Positions 1 through 6,118 of a stretch of 13,911 nt of DNA are shown here, piece by piece. The stretch lies in contig JAEWPB010000120.1 of NCBI GenBank assembly GCA_023399465.1, positions 1 to 13,911 on the forward strand, in the 5' to 3' direction. The stretch is from Pseudomonadota bacterium. GTDB taxonomy: Bacteria > Pseudomonadota > Alphaproteobacteria > Rhizobiales > Rhizobiaceae. The notes below the pieces were generated by a model. The model had not been told where the DNA came from and searched no databases. It saw nothing but the letters and a program-made list of their open reading frames with translations. Every line of letters starts with the position of its first letter. The stretch's first letter is position 1. The translations under genes and the position numbers were made by a program.

Positions 1-1001
1 GCCATTTCGGAAATGTCTGCCAGTGCCGCACAAAAATTCCAGCGAAATTGCTCAGGCATAAGTTCGATGGCCGCGGATCCATTTAAGGCTTGGGGCGAAA
101 TGCGTGTAAGGACGAGGGTACCGAAGCCGCCGCGTGAGCTTGCGGGTGCACTCTGCGCTATAGTTTCCTCCCAAACGAGTTGAAAACCGTCGGCATCGTC
201 AAGGCTCCAGCTAATACCGATGCTGCCGACTGATTTTCCCAGAACACCGTATTTCATGGAGTTGGTCGCCAGCTCATGAAAGGCCATCCCAAGATGCAGA
301 ACGGCATTGGCGTTCAATCGAACGGGCGGACCGAATGTGGCCACAAGGTGGTCATTTCCAAATGGCGCCAGTTGTTGCTGGATAAGGTTCAGCAACATTG
401 CCTCTTTCCACTCCTGCTCCACAAGGAGATCATGGGATTTGGCGAGGGCTGCGATCCGGTATTGGATTTGCTGTTGGAACTGCTCGCTGCTTTCCGAATG
501 TTTCAGGGTTTCGCGCACCATCGCGAGGATGACGGCGTATTGGTTTTTTACGCGATGATTTATCTCACGTAGAAGCAGACGAATTCGACGTTCGTTTTCT
601 CTCGTAGCGGTAATGTCACGAGCAATTTTCGATGCTCCAATGATCCTTCCGTCCTCGTCGTGAATGGGCGAGATTGTGAGTGAGACCTGAACGATCGAGC
701 CATTTTTCCGTTTCCTTACCGTCTCGAAGCTATCGACCTTCTCGCCTCGCCGTACGCGACTGAGGATTTGCTCCTCTTCGTCTTGGCGGTCGGCCGGGAT
801 CAGCATGCGAACACTTTGTCCGATGGCTTCACTCGACGTATAGCCGAACAGGCTCTCGGCGGCTCTGTTCCAGCTGGTAATGACGCCATCAAGGTCTTTG
901 CTAACAATTGCGTCATAGGACGAGTCGACGATGGCAGCCAGCCAGGCGCGCGCGGGTTCGTTCTGCCAGTCTATGCCTATGCCGCTATTGGATGGCTGCA
1001 T
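1..1001 (-). CDS. PAS domain HWE-family sensor histidine kinase, C-terminus cut by window edge
   Basis: Reading the minus strand from the ATG at 1001 gives an open frame of about 333 codons that is still open at base 1. Residues about 20-135 form a PAS domain (SSYDAIVSKD, GVITSWNRAAESLFGYT, SPIHDEDGRIIGASKIARDIT). Next comes a dimerisation/phosphoacceptor segment REINHRVKN with the likely phosphorylated His149. The ATPase part has an N box FHELATNSMKYG (about 241-252) with the family His, a WEE motif near 277-279 and GGFGTLVL near 291-298. His in the N box and WxE in the G1 region define the HWE class common in Rhizobiales. No membrane segment is seen, so it is probably cytosolic. The frame has a stop about 24 codons upstream of ATG 1001 and no other start, so this start is favoured, although the AGGAAG upstream lies rather far away (about 18 nt). 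Only a few C-terminal residues should be missing. The partner response regulator is not in the window. Confidence 0.9.
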   Translation of the reverse strand, partial: MQPSNSGIGIDWQNEPARAWLAAIVDSSYDAIVSKDLDGVITSWNRAAESLFGYTSSEAIGQSVRMLIPADRQDEEEQILSRVRRGEKVDSFETVRKRKNGSIVQVSLTISPIHDEDGRIIGASKIARDITATRENERRIRLLLREINHRVKNQYAVILAMVRETLKHSESSEQFQQQIQYRIAALAKSHDLLVEQEWKEAMLLNLIQQQLAPFGNDHLVATFGPPVRLNANAVLHLGMAFHELATNSMKYGVLGKSVGSIGISWSLDDADGFQLVWEETIAQSAPASSRGGFGTLVLTRISPQALNGSAAIELMPEQFRWNFCAALADISEM

Positions 1002-1519
1002 GTGATACGCTCGCGATCGCTTCCTGAGGAGTCCGAATCCGTAGGCAGCGCCTACGAATTCGGGCGGATAGAGCTACAAGCAAAGCGCGAACGGTTATCA
1101 CAGTCAAGCGCACGAACCGTGGATGCTGTGCGCGGTCCAAATCTAGTGGTCTCGGGGAAAGGTGGCGACAGGCCCCGCAATACACGGGACAAACCAATAA
1201 TATTGCGTAGAACATGTGCAGTTCTCGAGTAAATATTTAACCTGTTACGCTGTAGGAAATAGCGTGGGCTCTAGGGCAGAGTAAACCCTAGTATACGTGG
1301 ATCTGTATGGATCAAAGCACCACGGCTGGACGTCGGTGTTTCCTGCCGCATGGAGCGCAAGACGGCGTCGGTTCGAGAGGACGATGCGGGAGAAGCGCGA
1401 GAAAGGGATGTTCCTTTCATTACCGCTCATGATGGGGCGCTTACCATAAATATCTGTGTTTCATGTCCGATGCCTTCAGCTACGGGAAAGGCGCGGATAC
1501 TTATTTATAGGACGCGATA
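1002..1519. other. Divergent intergenic region between HWE kinase and chemoreceptor
   Basis: This 518-base gap separates the start codons of two divergent genes, so it should carry both promoters. I see no convincing gene in it. An open frame on the minus strand (1245-1430, 61 codons) has no recognisable motif. One clear dyad is CTAGGG at 1271-1276 and CCCTAG at 1286-1291 with a 9-nt spacer. A weaker one is AGAAC...GTTCT around 1208-1224. A Shine-Dalgarno AGGA at 1509-1512 belongs to the chemoreceptor. I could not assign a convincing -35/-10 pair. Confidence 0.5.
1271..1291. promoter_or_regulatory. Inverted repeat CTAGGG-N9-CCCTAG
   Basis: Six-base perfect arms at 1271-1276 and 1286-1291 flank a 9-nt spacer, giving a 15-bp centre-to-centre spacing that would suit a dimeric DNA-binding protein. 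It lies about 230 bp upstream of the chemoreceptor and about 270 bp upstream of the kinase start. No bound factor can be named. It could also be chance or a weak hairpin. Confidence 0.25.
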
Positions 1520-3541
1520 ATGAAAATACGTAATCTTTTCACTGTGCTGGCCTCGATCACCGGCGTCGCCTTAGTCGGCTTCTTTTCGTCTCTCTGGCTT
1601 TATCGATCTGCCTTCAATGAAGTAGTCGATGCCTATAGTGCGCAAAATAAGTCGTACATTCTCGCTGATACCCTGCGCCAGTCCTCCGATGATCTGACCC
1701 GCCTCGTGCGCACCTATGCGGCGACAGGCGATACACAGTACAAGAATCAGTACAATGCGGTCATCGACATCCGGAACGGCAACAAGCCGCAGCCAGTCGA
1801 CTACTATCGCATTTATTGGGATTTCGTGGCCGGAGGCGAACCCAATCCGCGTCCACTGGGCCAGGCAATCTCGCTTACGGATGAGATGAAGCAAGCCGGC
1901 TTCACCGATGACGAGTTCGCACTGCTTGATGAAGCCAACAGGCGCTCCAATGGCCTCATTGAGCTTGAAGTTGAGGCGATGAATCTGGTCGACTCCGGCG
2001 ATCCCGCCAATCGCCAAAAAGCGATCGAACTGGTCAATTCACGCGACTATCATAATTTTAAAGCCAACATCATGAAGCCGATCGACGACTTCTTCGTGAT
2101 GCTGGACCAACGCTTGACAGGCAACATCGAGCGAGCCAACGCCACGGCCGGGTTCTACTGGTCGATGATGATGATGGCGGCTGGCACTCTGTTCCTCGTG
2201 CTTTGTGCCTTCGGCTACGTCACATTTACTCGCATCATCCGGAGCATCACAGGCCTGACCTATGCGATGGGACAGATTGCCGACGAGAAACTGGAGACCA
2301 ACATCGTTGGCCGTGACCGCAAGGATGAAATCGGCGAAATGGCCGGAGCCTTGGAAGTCTTCCGCCAAAGCGCGCTGGAGCGCATCCGTCTGACACAAGA
2401 GGCAGAAGCCAATCGCAGCCTGTCGGAAAAGGAGCGGGTGGAGCGCGAAAAACAGAGGGAGCAGGAAGCTGCGGAACTGGAATTCGCATCAAGCAATCTC
2501 GGCATCGGCCTCGCCGAGCTTGCTGAAGGCAACATCTCCTACCGTATTACCAAGCCCTTTGCCGCCCATCTGGAAGCACCACGCATCAATTTCAACAGTA
2601 CGGCCGAAAAGCTCGACTCAGCCTTGAGGAAGGTGGCGGAGAACGCTCGTGGTATCGAGGCAGGTTCGAACGAAATCCGTTCTGCCGCTGACGATCTTGC
2701 CAAGCGCACCGAGCAGCAGGCCGCCGCCGTCGAGGAGACAGCCGCGGCGCTGGAAGAGATCACTGCGACGGTGAAGAACTCGACCACCCGTGCTCGGGAA
2801 GCCGGGCAACTGGTCGGCCGCACCAAGGCGGGGGCCGAACAATCCGGCGAGGTCGTCCGCCGCGCGGTTGCTGCGATGGAAGCCATCGAAAAGTCGTCCT
2901 CGGAGATCAACAACATCATCGGTGTGATCGATGAGATCGCCTTCCAGACCAACCTGCTTGCCCTCAATGCAGGCGTGGAGGCGGCCCGTGCCGGGGAGGC
3001 CGGTAAGGGCTTCGCAGTGGTAGCTCAGGAAGTGCGCGAGCTGGCCCAGCGTTCGGCCCATGCCGCCAAGGAAATCAAGGCTCTCATCAGCACGTCCAGC
3101 GAGCAGGTTCAGCAGGGTGTTCAGCTTGTCGGCGACACGGGCAAGGCTCTTGAAACCATCGTGGCCGAAGTGCAGGAGATCAACCGCCACGTCAGCGCCA
3201 TCGTGGAAGCCGCGCAGGAACAATCTTCCGGATTGCAGCAGATCAACACGGCTGTGAACCAGATGGATCAGGACACGCAGAAGAACGCCGCGATGGTAGA
3301 AGAAACCACCGCAGCAACCCACAACCTGTCGCGTGAAGTGTCTTCGTTGAACGAGTTGCTTATCATGTTCAAGCTGTCTGGTGGAGCGTGGCAAGCATCG
3401 GTTCCCGCCCAGGCCCCGGTTCGACCGGCCACAGGAACGGAGATATCCGTAGCGTCTCCGGTCAAGGCGCTCGGCCGCAAGCTCATCAATGCCTTCTCCG
3501 GTAATGCCGCCGTCAAGTCGGAAGAGTGGCAGGACTTCTGA
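1520..3541 (+). CDS. Methyl-accepting chemotaxis protein with periplasmic sensor, two HAMP units and xWxxF tail
   Basis: A complete 673-residue transmembrane chemoreceptor. Residues 8-28 form TM1, about 30-212 the periplasmic ligand-binding region, and 213-236 TM2 (SMMMMAAGTLFLVLCAF). A HAMP domain follows at about 237-290, then a charged coiled coil (290-325) and a second HAMP-like unit (about 325-377). The rest is the kinase-control coiled coil. Its hairpin tip is unmistakable at about 472-500 (EIAFQTNLLALNAGVEAARA, GKGFAVVA). QTNLLALNAG, with Gly where enteric receptors have Ala, is a form I associate with rhizobial receptors. Flanking Glu/Gln-rich stretches (QQAAAVEETAAALEE near 399-413; NAAMVEETTAAT near 589-600) are likely methylation helices. 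The protein ends EEWQDF, fitting the xWxxF pentapeptide that tethers CheR/CheB. AGGA at 1509-1512 sits 7 nt before ATG 1520. It stands alone, with no che genes beside it. The ligand is unknown; the sensor region contains no fold I can name. Confidence 0.95.
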   Translation: MKIRNLFTVLASITGVALVGFFSSLWLYRSAFNEVVDAYSAQNKSYILADTLRQSSDDLTRLVRTYAATGDTQYKNQYNAVIDIRNGNKPQPVDYYRIYWDFVAGGEPNPRPLGQAISLTDEMKQAGFTDDEFALLDEANRRSNGLIELEVEAMNLVDSGDPANRQKAIELVNSRDYHNFKANIMKPIDDFFVMLDQRLTGNIERANATAGFYWSMMMMAAGTLFLVLCAFGYVTFTRIIRSITGLTYAMGQIADEKLETNIVGRDRKDEIGEMAGALEVFRQSALERIRLTQEAEANRSLSEKERVEREKQREQEAAELEFASSNLGIGLAELAEGNISYRITKPFAAHLEAPRINFNSTAEKLDSALRKVAENARGIEAGSNEIRSAADDLAKRTEQQAAAVEETAAALEEITATVKNSTTRAREAGQLVGRTKAGAEQSGEVVRRAVAAMEAIEKSSSEINNIIGVIDEIAFQTNLLALNAGVEAARAGEAGKGFAVVAQEVRELAQRSAHAAKEIKALISTSSEQVQQGVQLVGDTGKALETIVAEVQEINRHVSAIVEAAQEQSSGLQQINTAVNQMDQDTQKNAAMVEETTAATHNLSREVSSLNELLIMFKLSGGAWQASVPAQAPVRPATGTEISVASPVKALGRKLINAFSGNAAVKSEEWQDF

Positions 3542-3558
3542 TGAACATTCCGCACACA

Positions 3559-3591
3559 GGCGCTGGCGAGGTTTGGAACATCCCCAGCGCC
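3559..3591 (+). terminator. GC-rich hairpin after the chemoreceptor gene
   Basis: Eight-base perfect arms GGCGCTGG (3559-3566) and CCAGCGCC (3584-3591) are separated by 17 nt and begin 18 bases after the chemoreceptor stop codon. The place is right for a terminator, but there is no T-tract after it and the loop is long. It may only protect the 3' end or be a Rho-linked structure. Confidence 0.35.
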
Positions 3592-3855
3592 GCCCTGCCC
3601 CGCTACAGTCGCTTGCGTGCTTGATCCCCAGGGTCAATTCGATGCCCCGGGACATTGCGCTGGTAGAGAAAGCACAGGCCGAAGCCCAGCTCTTCTTGCC
3701 AGCGCAGGCCGATCAGGAGATCGCGGTCTTTCCGTTCTCGTTGTTCAGCTTGGCGAAGTAACGATACCGGTCTCGCTGACACCAAAGGTGCGGCAGGCAA
3801 CCACGGGTAATTTACTCCGGATTGGATTAGAGTTCGCCTATTGAGGGACGGACGA
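3592..3855. other. Unassigned spacer with possible coding remnant on the minus strand
   Basis: No gene can be supported here. The minus strand reads in a protein-like way but in more than one frame (fragments such as DLLIGLRWQEELGFGLCFLYQR and GIELTLGIKH), which would fit a decayed coding sequence of unknown family. The last part, from about 3800, must contain the left border and leader of the adjoining IS407-type remnant, but I cannot place its terminal repeat. GAGGGA at 3843-3848 is the ribosome binding site of that remnant. Confidence 0.3.
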
Positions 3856-4115
3856 ATGAAGAAGCAGAGACGTACGGAAGAGCAGATTATTGCGGTGATG
3901 AAGGAGCAGGAGGCAGGTGCAAAGGCAGCCGATCTTTGCCGCAAGCACGACTTTTTACAACTGGAAAGCCAAGTTTGGCGGCATGGAGATCTCCGAGAGA
4001 AGCGCCTGAAAGCGCTTGAAGAGAAGAATGCCAAGCTGAAGAAGCTACTGGCCGAGGAGATGCTGGATGTGACCGTCTTCCGCGAGCTTCTATCAAAAAA
4101 TGTATGGTCCGCCCC
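3856..4115 (+). pseudogene. IS407-type (IS3 family) transposase orfA remnant
   Basis: From ATG 3856 the frame reads MKKQRRTEEQIIAVMKEQEA, then GAKAADLCRKH, and later RLKALEEKNAKLKKLLAEEM and RELLSK. This is the HTH plus leucine-zipper protein OrfA of IS407-group elements. Between them the usual helix linking CRKH to FYNWKAKFGGME is broken. The FYNWKAKFGGMEIS peptide is still encoded near 3955-3998, but one frame away. A deletion after CRKH and a second indel near 3999 together restore the frame, so the reading frame stays open but the middle is scrambled. The A6 run TCAAAAAATG at 4093-4102 is where this group shifts -1 into orfB. A following ATGGTCCGCCC (4104-4114) resembles the usual orfB start (MVRP), after which similarity stops. 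This is a non-functional, truncated copy. Confidence 0.8.
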
Positions 4116-4233
4116 GTCCGTGCAAGGGTTCGCGACATCGCGAATGACGATTCCAGTTGCATAAATGTATCCGGCCTCTCGCGAGTGGACTGCTTTTGCA
4201 GCCAGGCCATGATGAGATCCTCACACGCCGTTC
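4116..4233. other. Short unassigned segment between two IS remnants
   Basis: No gene or terminal repeat is recognised. It carries a perfect 16-base palindrome-like hairpin, TTCGCGA at 4129-4135 and TCGCGAA at 4138-4144 with a two-base centre. An 8-base palindrome CTCGCGAG lies a little further on. It may be flanking DNA captured between the two insertion sequences. Confidence 0.3.
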
Positions 4234-4237
4234 TGAA

Positions 4238-4259
4238 CCGCACCGGGTTTGCCGGAGGC
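4238..4259 (+). repeat. Left terminal inverted repeat of the IS3-group element
   Basis: This segment starts CCGCACCGGGTTTGCC and is matched at 20 of 22 positions by the reverse complement of 5050-5071. Mismatches are at its 9th and 20th bases. Confidence 0.85.
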
Positions 4260-4286
4260 TCCAACTTCTGAGAAAATGGAGCCGAT

Positions 4287-4583
4287 ATGAGCAAGACAAC
4301 GAACAAGTTTTCACCTGAAGTCCGTGAGCGTGCGATCCGCATGGTTCTGGATCACGAAGCCGAGCATCCGTCGCGGTGGGCTGCCGTTTCATCTATCGCG
4401 GCCAAGATCGGCTGCTCGCCAGCCACGTTGCATGAGTGGGTAAAGAAGACCGCGGTCGACAGCGGCAAACGAGCAGGCCTGCCGAGTGACATTGCCGAGA
4501 AGATGAAGGCTCTTGAACGGGAGAACCGCGAACTTCGCCAGGCCAACGAGATATTGCGCAAGGCGTCTGCTTATTTCGCATAG
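4287..4583 (+). CDS. IS3-group transposase OrfA
   Basis: A complete 98-residue OrfA. The N-terminal half (FSPEVRERAIRMVLDHEAEH through KIGCSPATLHEWVKK, about 9-52) is the HTH_Tnp_1 helix-turn-helix that recognises the terminal repeats. The C-terminal half (MKALERENRELRQANEILRK, about 73-92) is the leucine-zipper helix used for multimerisation with OrfAB. It ends KASAYFA, the usual place where IS3-group elements shift frame into orfB. Start ATG 4287 follows GGAGCC and lies 53 bases inside the left end, as usual. Alone, OrfA can bind the ends and often acts as an inhibitor. The frame appears undamaged, unlike its orfB partner. Confidence 0.85.
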   Translation: MSKTTNKFSPEVRERAIRMVLDHEAEHPSRWAAVSSIAAKIGCSPATLHEWVKKTAVDSGKRAGLPSDIAEKMKALERENRELRQANEILRKASAYFA

Positions 4584-4625
4584 CCCCTTTCGGCGAATGC
4601 AAGCATTCGCCTGTCGGGCAAAGGG
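4584..4625 (+). other. Hairpin at the orfA/orfB junction of the IS3-group element
   Basis: Directly after the OrfA stop, GGCGAATGC (4592-4600) and GCATTCGCC (4603-4611) form a perfect 9-bp stem with a two-base loop. Outside it, CCCTTT (4585-4590) can pair with AAAGGG (4620-4625) across an asymmetric internal loop. It stands where the family normally runs from AYFA straight into the orfB (EFDRPF) reading. It could stimulate frameshifting or be a palindromic insertion. Confidence 0.55.
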
Positions 4626-5036
4626 AGTTCGACCGCCCCTTCAAACGATGATCTCGTTCATCGACGAAAACCGAGGCGTGTTCGGGGTCGAGCCGATCTG
4701 CAGACTCCGATTGCCCCGTCAACCTACTACGAGAACGTCGCCAAGCGCCTGGACGTGGATCGCCGAGCGGCTGGCAGAAGCAGGCATCGAGCCTTGTGTC
4801 GGAAGCGTCGGCGACAGCTACGACAACGCACTCGCCGAAACGATCAACGGTCTCTACAAGGCCGAGGTCATCCATCGACGTGGACCGTGGCGCAACGCCG
4901 CGGCAGTCGAGTTCGCTACTCTGGAATGGATCGACTGGTTCAACCACCGGCGAATTCTGGAGCCCATCGGCCGCCAGCCGAAGCCGAGGAGCAGTATTAC
5001 CACGGGCTGGACGCGCCAGCCATGGTGGCCGCATAA
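4626..5036 (+). pseudogene. IS3-group transposase OrfB, frameshifted and internally deleted
   Basis: Recognisable OrfB pieces in order: EFDRPFKR then MISFIDENRGVFGVEPICR (from 4648), then after a frameshift PIAPSTYYENVAKRLDVD, then after a deletion junction near 4760 ERLAEAGIEPCVGSVGDSYD and NALAETINGLYKAEVIHRRG through WIDWFNHRRILEPIG. After another frameshift near 4975 the C-terminus is AEAEEQYYHGLDAPAMVAA, stop at 5034-5036. The piece missing at the junction is roughly 150 or more residues and includes the first two Asp of the DDE catalytic triad. The terminal Glu (in ALAETINGLYK, with Lys at +7) survives. The protein is dead. Family assignment rests on the conserved GDSYDNALAE block. Confidence 0.85.
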
Positions 5037-5049
5037 CGTACACCAAATG

Positions 5050-5071
5050 GCTTCCGGCAAACACGGTGCGG
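5050..5071 (-). repeat. Right terminal inverted repeat of the IS3-group element
   Basis: On the minus strand this reads CCGCACCGTGTTTGCC onward and matches the left repeat at 20 of 22 bases. It ends 56 bases from the 3' end of the regulator gene. Confidence 0.85.
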
Positions 5072-5127
5072 TGACGCCCGTTCGCCCGGCACAATTTGTT
5101 CCGCCTTCGTTACCGCCTATGAGCCCA

Positions 5128-6012
5128 TCACAGATCGAAGCGCGCAGCGCGTTCGATATGCCGGCGAAGAAGTGCTTCGGCAAACTCGGTGTCGTTGTCC
5201 TTCAGCGCATCGAGGATTGCGATGTGCTCCGAGCAGGCGCTGTGTACATGGCCGCTGCTCAACTTGTCGAAGTCGGCATACTCCGTTATGCGACGGAGGT
5301 TGTTCTGCTGACGAACGGCCTGGACGAGAAAGCGATTGTGCGACCATGAGGCAAGCGTCTCGTGGAACTGCGCATTGGCGCTGAACCACTCGTCTCGACC
5401 GATCGTGGTTTCCGCCACTTCGAGAAAATGCTGTTGGGCCGAGCGCAGCATTTCCAACTCTTGGGCGTCGACGGAAAAAGTCGATTGCTTCAGGGCGCCG
5501 CATTCGACGACGAGGCGAAAGGCATAGCTTTCCGCAACCACCGGGGCCGAGACCAGGCTTTCGGCAAAAATCCAGCCGTGGCCACGCTGGCGGTGGATCA
5601 GCCCGTCGGCGGAAAACCGCAAGAGCACCTTTCGCAAGGTGCCGCGGGGCACGTCGTAGCGTTGCGAAAGCTCAGCCTCGGAGACTTCGTCGGCGAGAAT
5701 GCCACCTGCGCGATCCGCCATCAGCTTGCGGTACAGCGTTTCTTCCTCGGATGGCGGGGCGATATCATTGATTTCATCAGGGACGGGGACACGCAACAAC
5801 TCGAAGCCCCGGCCGTGGACCTGCCGCACGACGCCCCGTTCGCCGAGAAGCACCAGCGCCGCGCGAACGGGCGTCCGCGATACGCCGAGCTGGCGCGATA
5901 GTGCCTGATCGGAGATTCGCTGACCCTTTGGCCATCTTTCCTGTGCCGCCAGTGACAAGATCTGGTGCGCAATCTCGCTTTGCAGTCCGCTCTTGGGCAT
6001 GCCCGTGTTCAT
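5128..6012 (-). CDS. GntR/FCD transcriptional regulator with two tandem winged-helix domains
   Basis: Starting from the ATG at 6012 this is 294 residues. Residues about 8-73 are a GntR winged helix (SEIAHQILSLAAQ, RISDQALSRQLGVSRTPVRA, GRGFELLRV). Residues about 90-152 are a second GntR-like winged helix (ETLYRKLMADRAGGILADE, VSEAELSQRYDVPRGTLRKV, LIHRQRGHGWIF). The helical FCD ligand domain fills about 160-290, with candidate metal ligands Asn213, His217 (NAQFHETL), His263 (SEHIAIL) and His285 (LRRHI). FCD regulators normally have one winged helix, so the duplication is unusual. It is divergent from the hydrolase/transporter operon and very probably controls it and itself. GGAG at 6013-6016 touches ATG 6012 and lies 12 nt from ATG 6000, so 6000 is a real alternative. 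The upstream ATG 6072 has no Shine-Dalgarno and would put the start inside the divergent promoter. Confidence 0.88.
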   Translation of the reverse strand: MNTGMPKSGLQSEIAHQILSLAAQERWPKGQRISDQALSRQLGVSRTPVRAALVLLGERGVVRQVHGRGFELLRVPVPDEINDIAPPSEEETLYRKLMADRAGGILADEVSEAELSQRYDVPRGTLRKVLLRFSADGLIHRQRGHGWIFAESLVSAPVVAESYAFRLVVECGALKQSTFSVDAQELEMLRSAQQHFLEVAETTIGRDEWFSANAQFHETLASWSHNRFLVQAVRQQNNLRRITEYADFDKLSSGHVHSACSEHIAILDALKDNDTEFAEALLRRHIERAARFDL

Positions 6013-6049
6013 CTCCAAATCGTATGAATTTTCTGGATCAAAAAATCTC

Positions 6050-6077
6050 TTGACGCAACATATTTTTGGCATTTAGT
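6050..6077 (+). promoter_or_regulatory. Candidate sigma70-type promoter of the hydrolase/ABC operon
   Basis: TTGACG at 6050-6055 (5 of 6 to TTGACA) is followed after 16 nt by TTTAGT at 6072-6077 (4 of 6 to TATAAT), about 42 bp before the hydrolase start. The surrounding 6041-6107 stretch is clearly A/T-richer than the genes on both sides. This is prediction by eye only. Confidence 0.4.
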
Positions 6078-6081
6078 GTTT

Positions 6082-6095
6082 TTTATGCGCTTAAA
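6082..6095. promoter_or_regulatory. Candidate operator, near-palindrome TTTATGCGCTTAAA
   Basis: Arms TTTATGC and GCTTAAA are inverted copies at 6 of 7 positions. The site lies directly downstream of the candidate -10 box, where a bound dimer would block transcription. GTACAA (6096-6101, TTGTAC on the minus strand) beside it resembles half of a GntR/FCD-type TNGTnnnACNA site. The divergent two-winged-helix regulator is the obvious candidate protein; this is inference. Confidence 0.35.
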
Positions 6096-6118
6096 GTACA
6101 ATATAAGGACTACCCAGC

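Larger units (their letters stand above)
4234..5073 (+). mobile_element. Internally deleted IS3-group insertion sequence
   Basis: The left end begins TGAACCGCACCGG at 4234, as in IS1222-like members of the IS3 group. The right end at 5050-5071 is its inverted copy: comparing 4238-4259 with the reverse complement of 5050-5071 gives 20 of 22 identical bases. Between them lie an intact orfA and a gutted orfB. At about 840 bp it is roughly two thirds of the usual 1.2-1.3 kb. The outermost right bases (GCGGTGACG rather than GCGGTTCA) diverge, and no target-site duplication is visible. It cannot move alone but could perhaps be mobilised by a related transposase. Confidence 0.85.

Noticed and set aside
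1245..1430. 61-codon minus-strand open frame in the divergent gap
   Set aside because: No Shine-Dalgarno of note, no motif and unusual composition; no support for a gene.
1447..1474. TAAA-N15-TCCGATGC as a sigma28-like promoter for the chemoreceptor
   Set aside because: The match to GCCGATAA is partial and rhizobia are not known to use a FliA-type factor for these genes.
2618..3655. Long minus-strand open frame (345 codons) across the chemoreceptor 3' half
   Set aside because: It is antisense to clear MCP coding sequence, has no family motifs and is typical G/C-rich shadow coding.
4393..5094. 233-codon minus-strand open frame across the IS3-group element
   Set aside because: It is antisense to recognisable OrfA/OrfB pieces.
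4513..5349. 278-codon plus-strand open frame through orfB into the regulator gene
   Set aside because: It joins true OrfB pieces only by accident of deletions and then runs antisense to the regulator; it is not a real gene.
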